Below, piece after piece: positions 14,166-14,320 of a stretch of 14,320 nucleotides of DNA. The stretch spans positions 1-14,320 of the forward strand of contig CAJQMW010000375.1 in the NCBI GenBank assembly GCA_905479535.1, written 5' to 3'. The notes under the pieces are model-generated. The model searched no databases. It was not told where the DNA came from and was given only the letters and a program-made list of their open reading frames with translations. The stretch's first letter is position 1. Each line of letters opens with the position of its first letter. Position numbers and translations under genes: made by a program. This DNA comes from an uncultured Maribacter sp. (lineage in GTDB: Bacteria > Bacteroidota > Bacteroidia > Flavobacteriales > Flavobacteriaceae).

Positions 14166-14320
14166 ATGAAAAACAAAAAATTCTTACCAAGTATGACAAT
14201 ACTAACCGTGATATGTTTCCTGTTCGTGGGATTCAATACCCATGCACAAGAAAAATGGGTAGCTCCTGCGAGTGCCGACAAGATTGTAAACCCACTTAAA
14301 GGAGATGCCAATGCCGCTGC
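14166..14320 (+). CDS. Exported c-type cytochrome-like protein (5' part only)
   Basis: The ATG at 14166 opens a frame that runs off the window after 51 codons. It encodes a signal peptide (about residues 1-28, ending FNTHAQ) and the start of the mature protein, EKWVAPASADKIVNPLKGDA. This 'W..P..AD...NP..GD' opening is typical of small periplasmic class I c-type cytochromes in Bacteroidota, where the CXXCH haem motif comes roughly 15 residues later and so would fall outside the window. The haem motif is therefore not seen, and the call rests on the leader alone. Position downstream of a metal-sensing regulator suggests a respiratory or copper-enzyme gene set continuing to the right. Confidence 0.6.
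   Translation, partial: MKNKKFLPSMTILTVICFLFVGFNTHAQEKWVAPASADKIVNPLKGDANAA

Overview
The window looks like a Bacteroidota genome, most likely marine Flavobacteriia. It is AT-rich with weak Shine-Dalgarno signals. Its gene families are typical of that group: a patatin fused to an outer-membrane barrel, an HYC_CC_PP-type protein, an AraC regulator with an HMA-like metal domain, and a TAnnTTTG-type -7 promoter element. I recognised families by eye; no database search was run.

Left half (about 47-7091) is one co-oriented minus-strand array. In transcription order it holds: a polytopic membrane protein (DUF5692-like), an exported epoxide-hydrolase-like alpha/beta hydrolase, a 47-codon remnant of an outer-membrane 'transporter' gene, a 422-aa protein joining an extracytoplasmic beta domain to a second DUF5692-like membrane domain, a 185-aa anchored protein with the same beta domain, a VOC (glyoxalase-fold) gene broken by an in-frame TAA, and a patatin/BamA-like outer-membrane lipase. 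The last four reading frames are packed tightly, with 4-nt ATGA overlaps at both ends of the VOC frame. The array has been eroded three times: a 232-bp MITE-like insertion with 12-bp terminal inverted repeats and a 10-bp target duplication lies between the first two genes, the transporter gene is reduced to its 3' end, and the VOC gene has a nonsense codon. The function of the cluster is unknown. Its contents suggest an envelope or lipid-related pathway.

The region 7092-7260 is a divergent promoter region with two abutting inverted repeats. Rightwards from it runs a four-gene export operon: TolC-type outer-membrane channel, HlyD-type adaptor and two ABC-2-type permeases. No ATPase is present in the window.

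The right end (12147-14320) holds a YflT/GSP17M-like stress-protein homologue, a small exported Cys-rich HYC_CC_PP-type protein, an HMA-AraC regulator and the start of an exported c-type cytochrome-like gene. This looks like the edge of a copper/respiration locus. An intergenic perfect 16-bp palindrome (12751-12766) shares an ATGA-N6-TCAT core with the divergent region at 7181-7194. This suggests, but does not prove, a common Crp/Fnr-type regulator.
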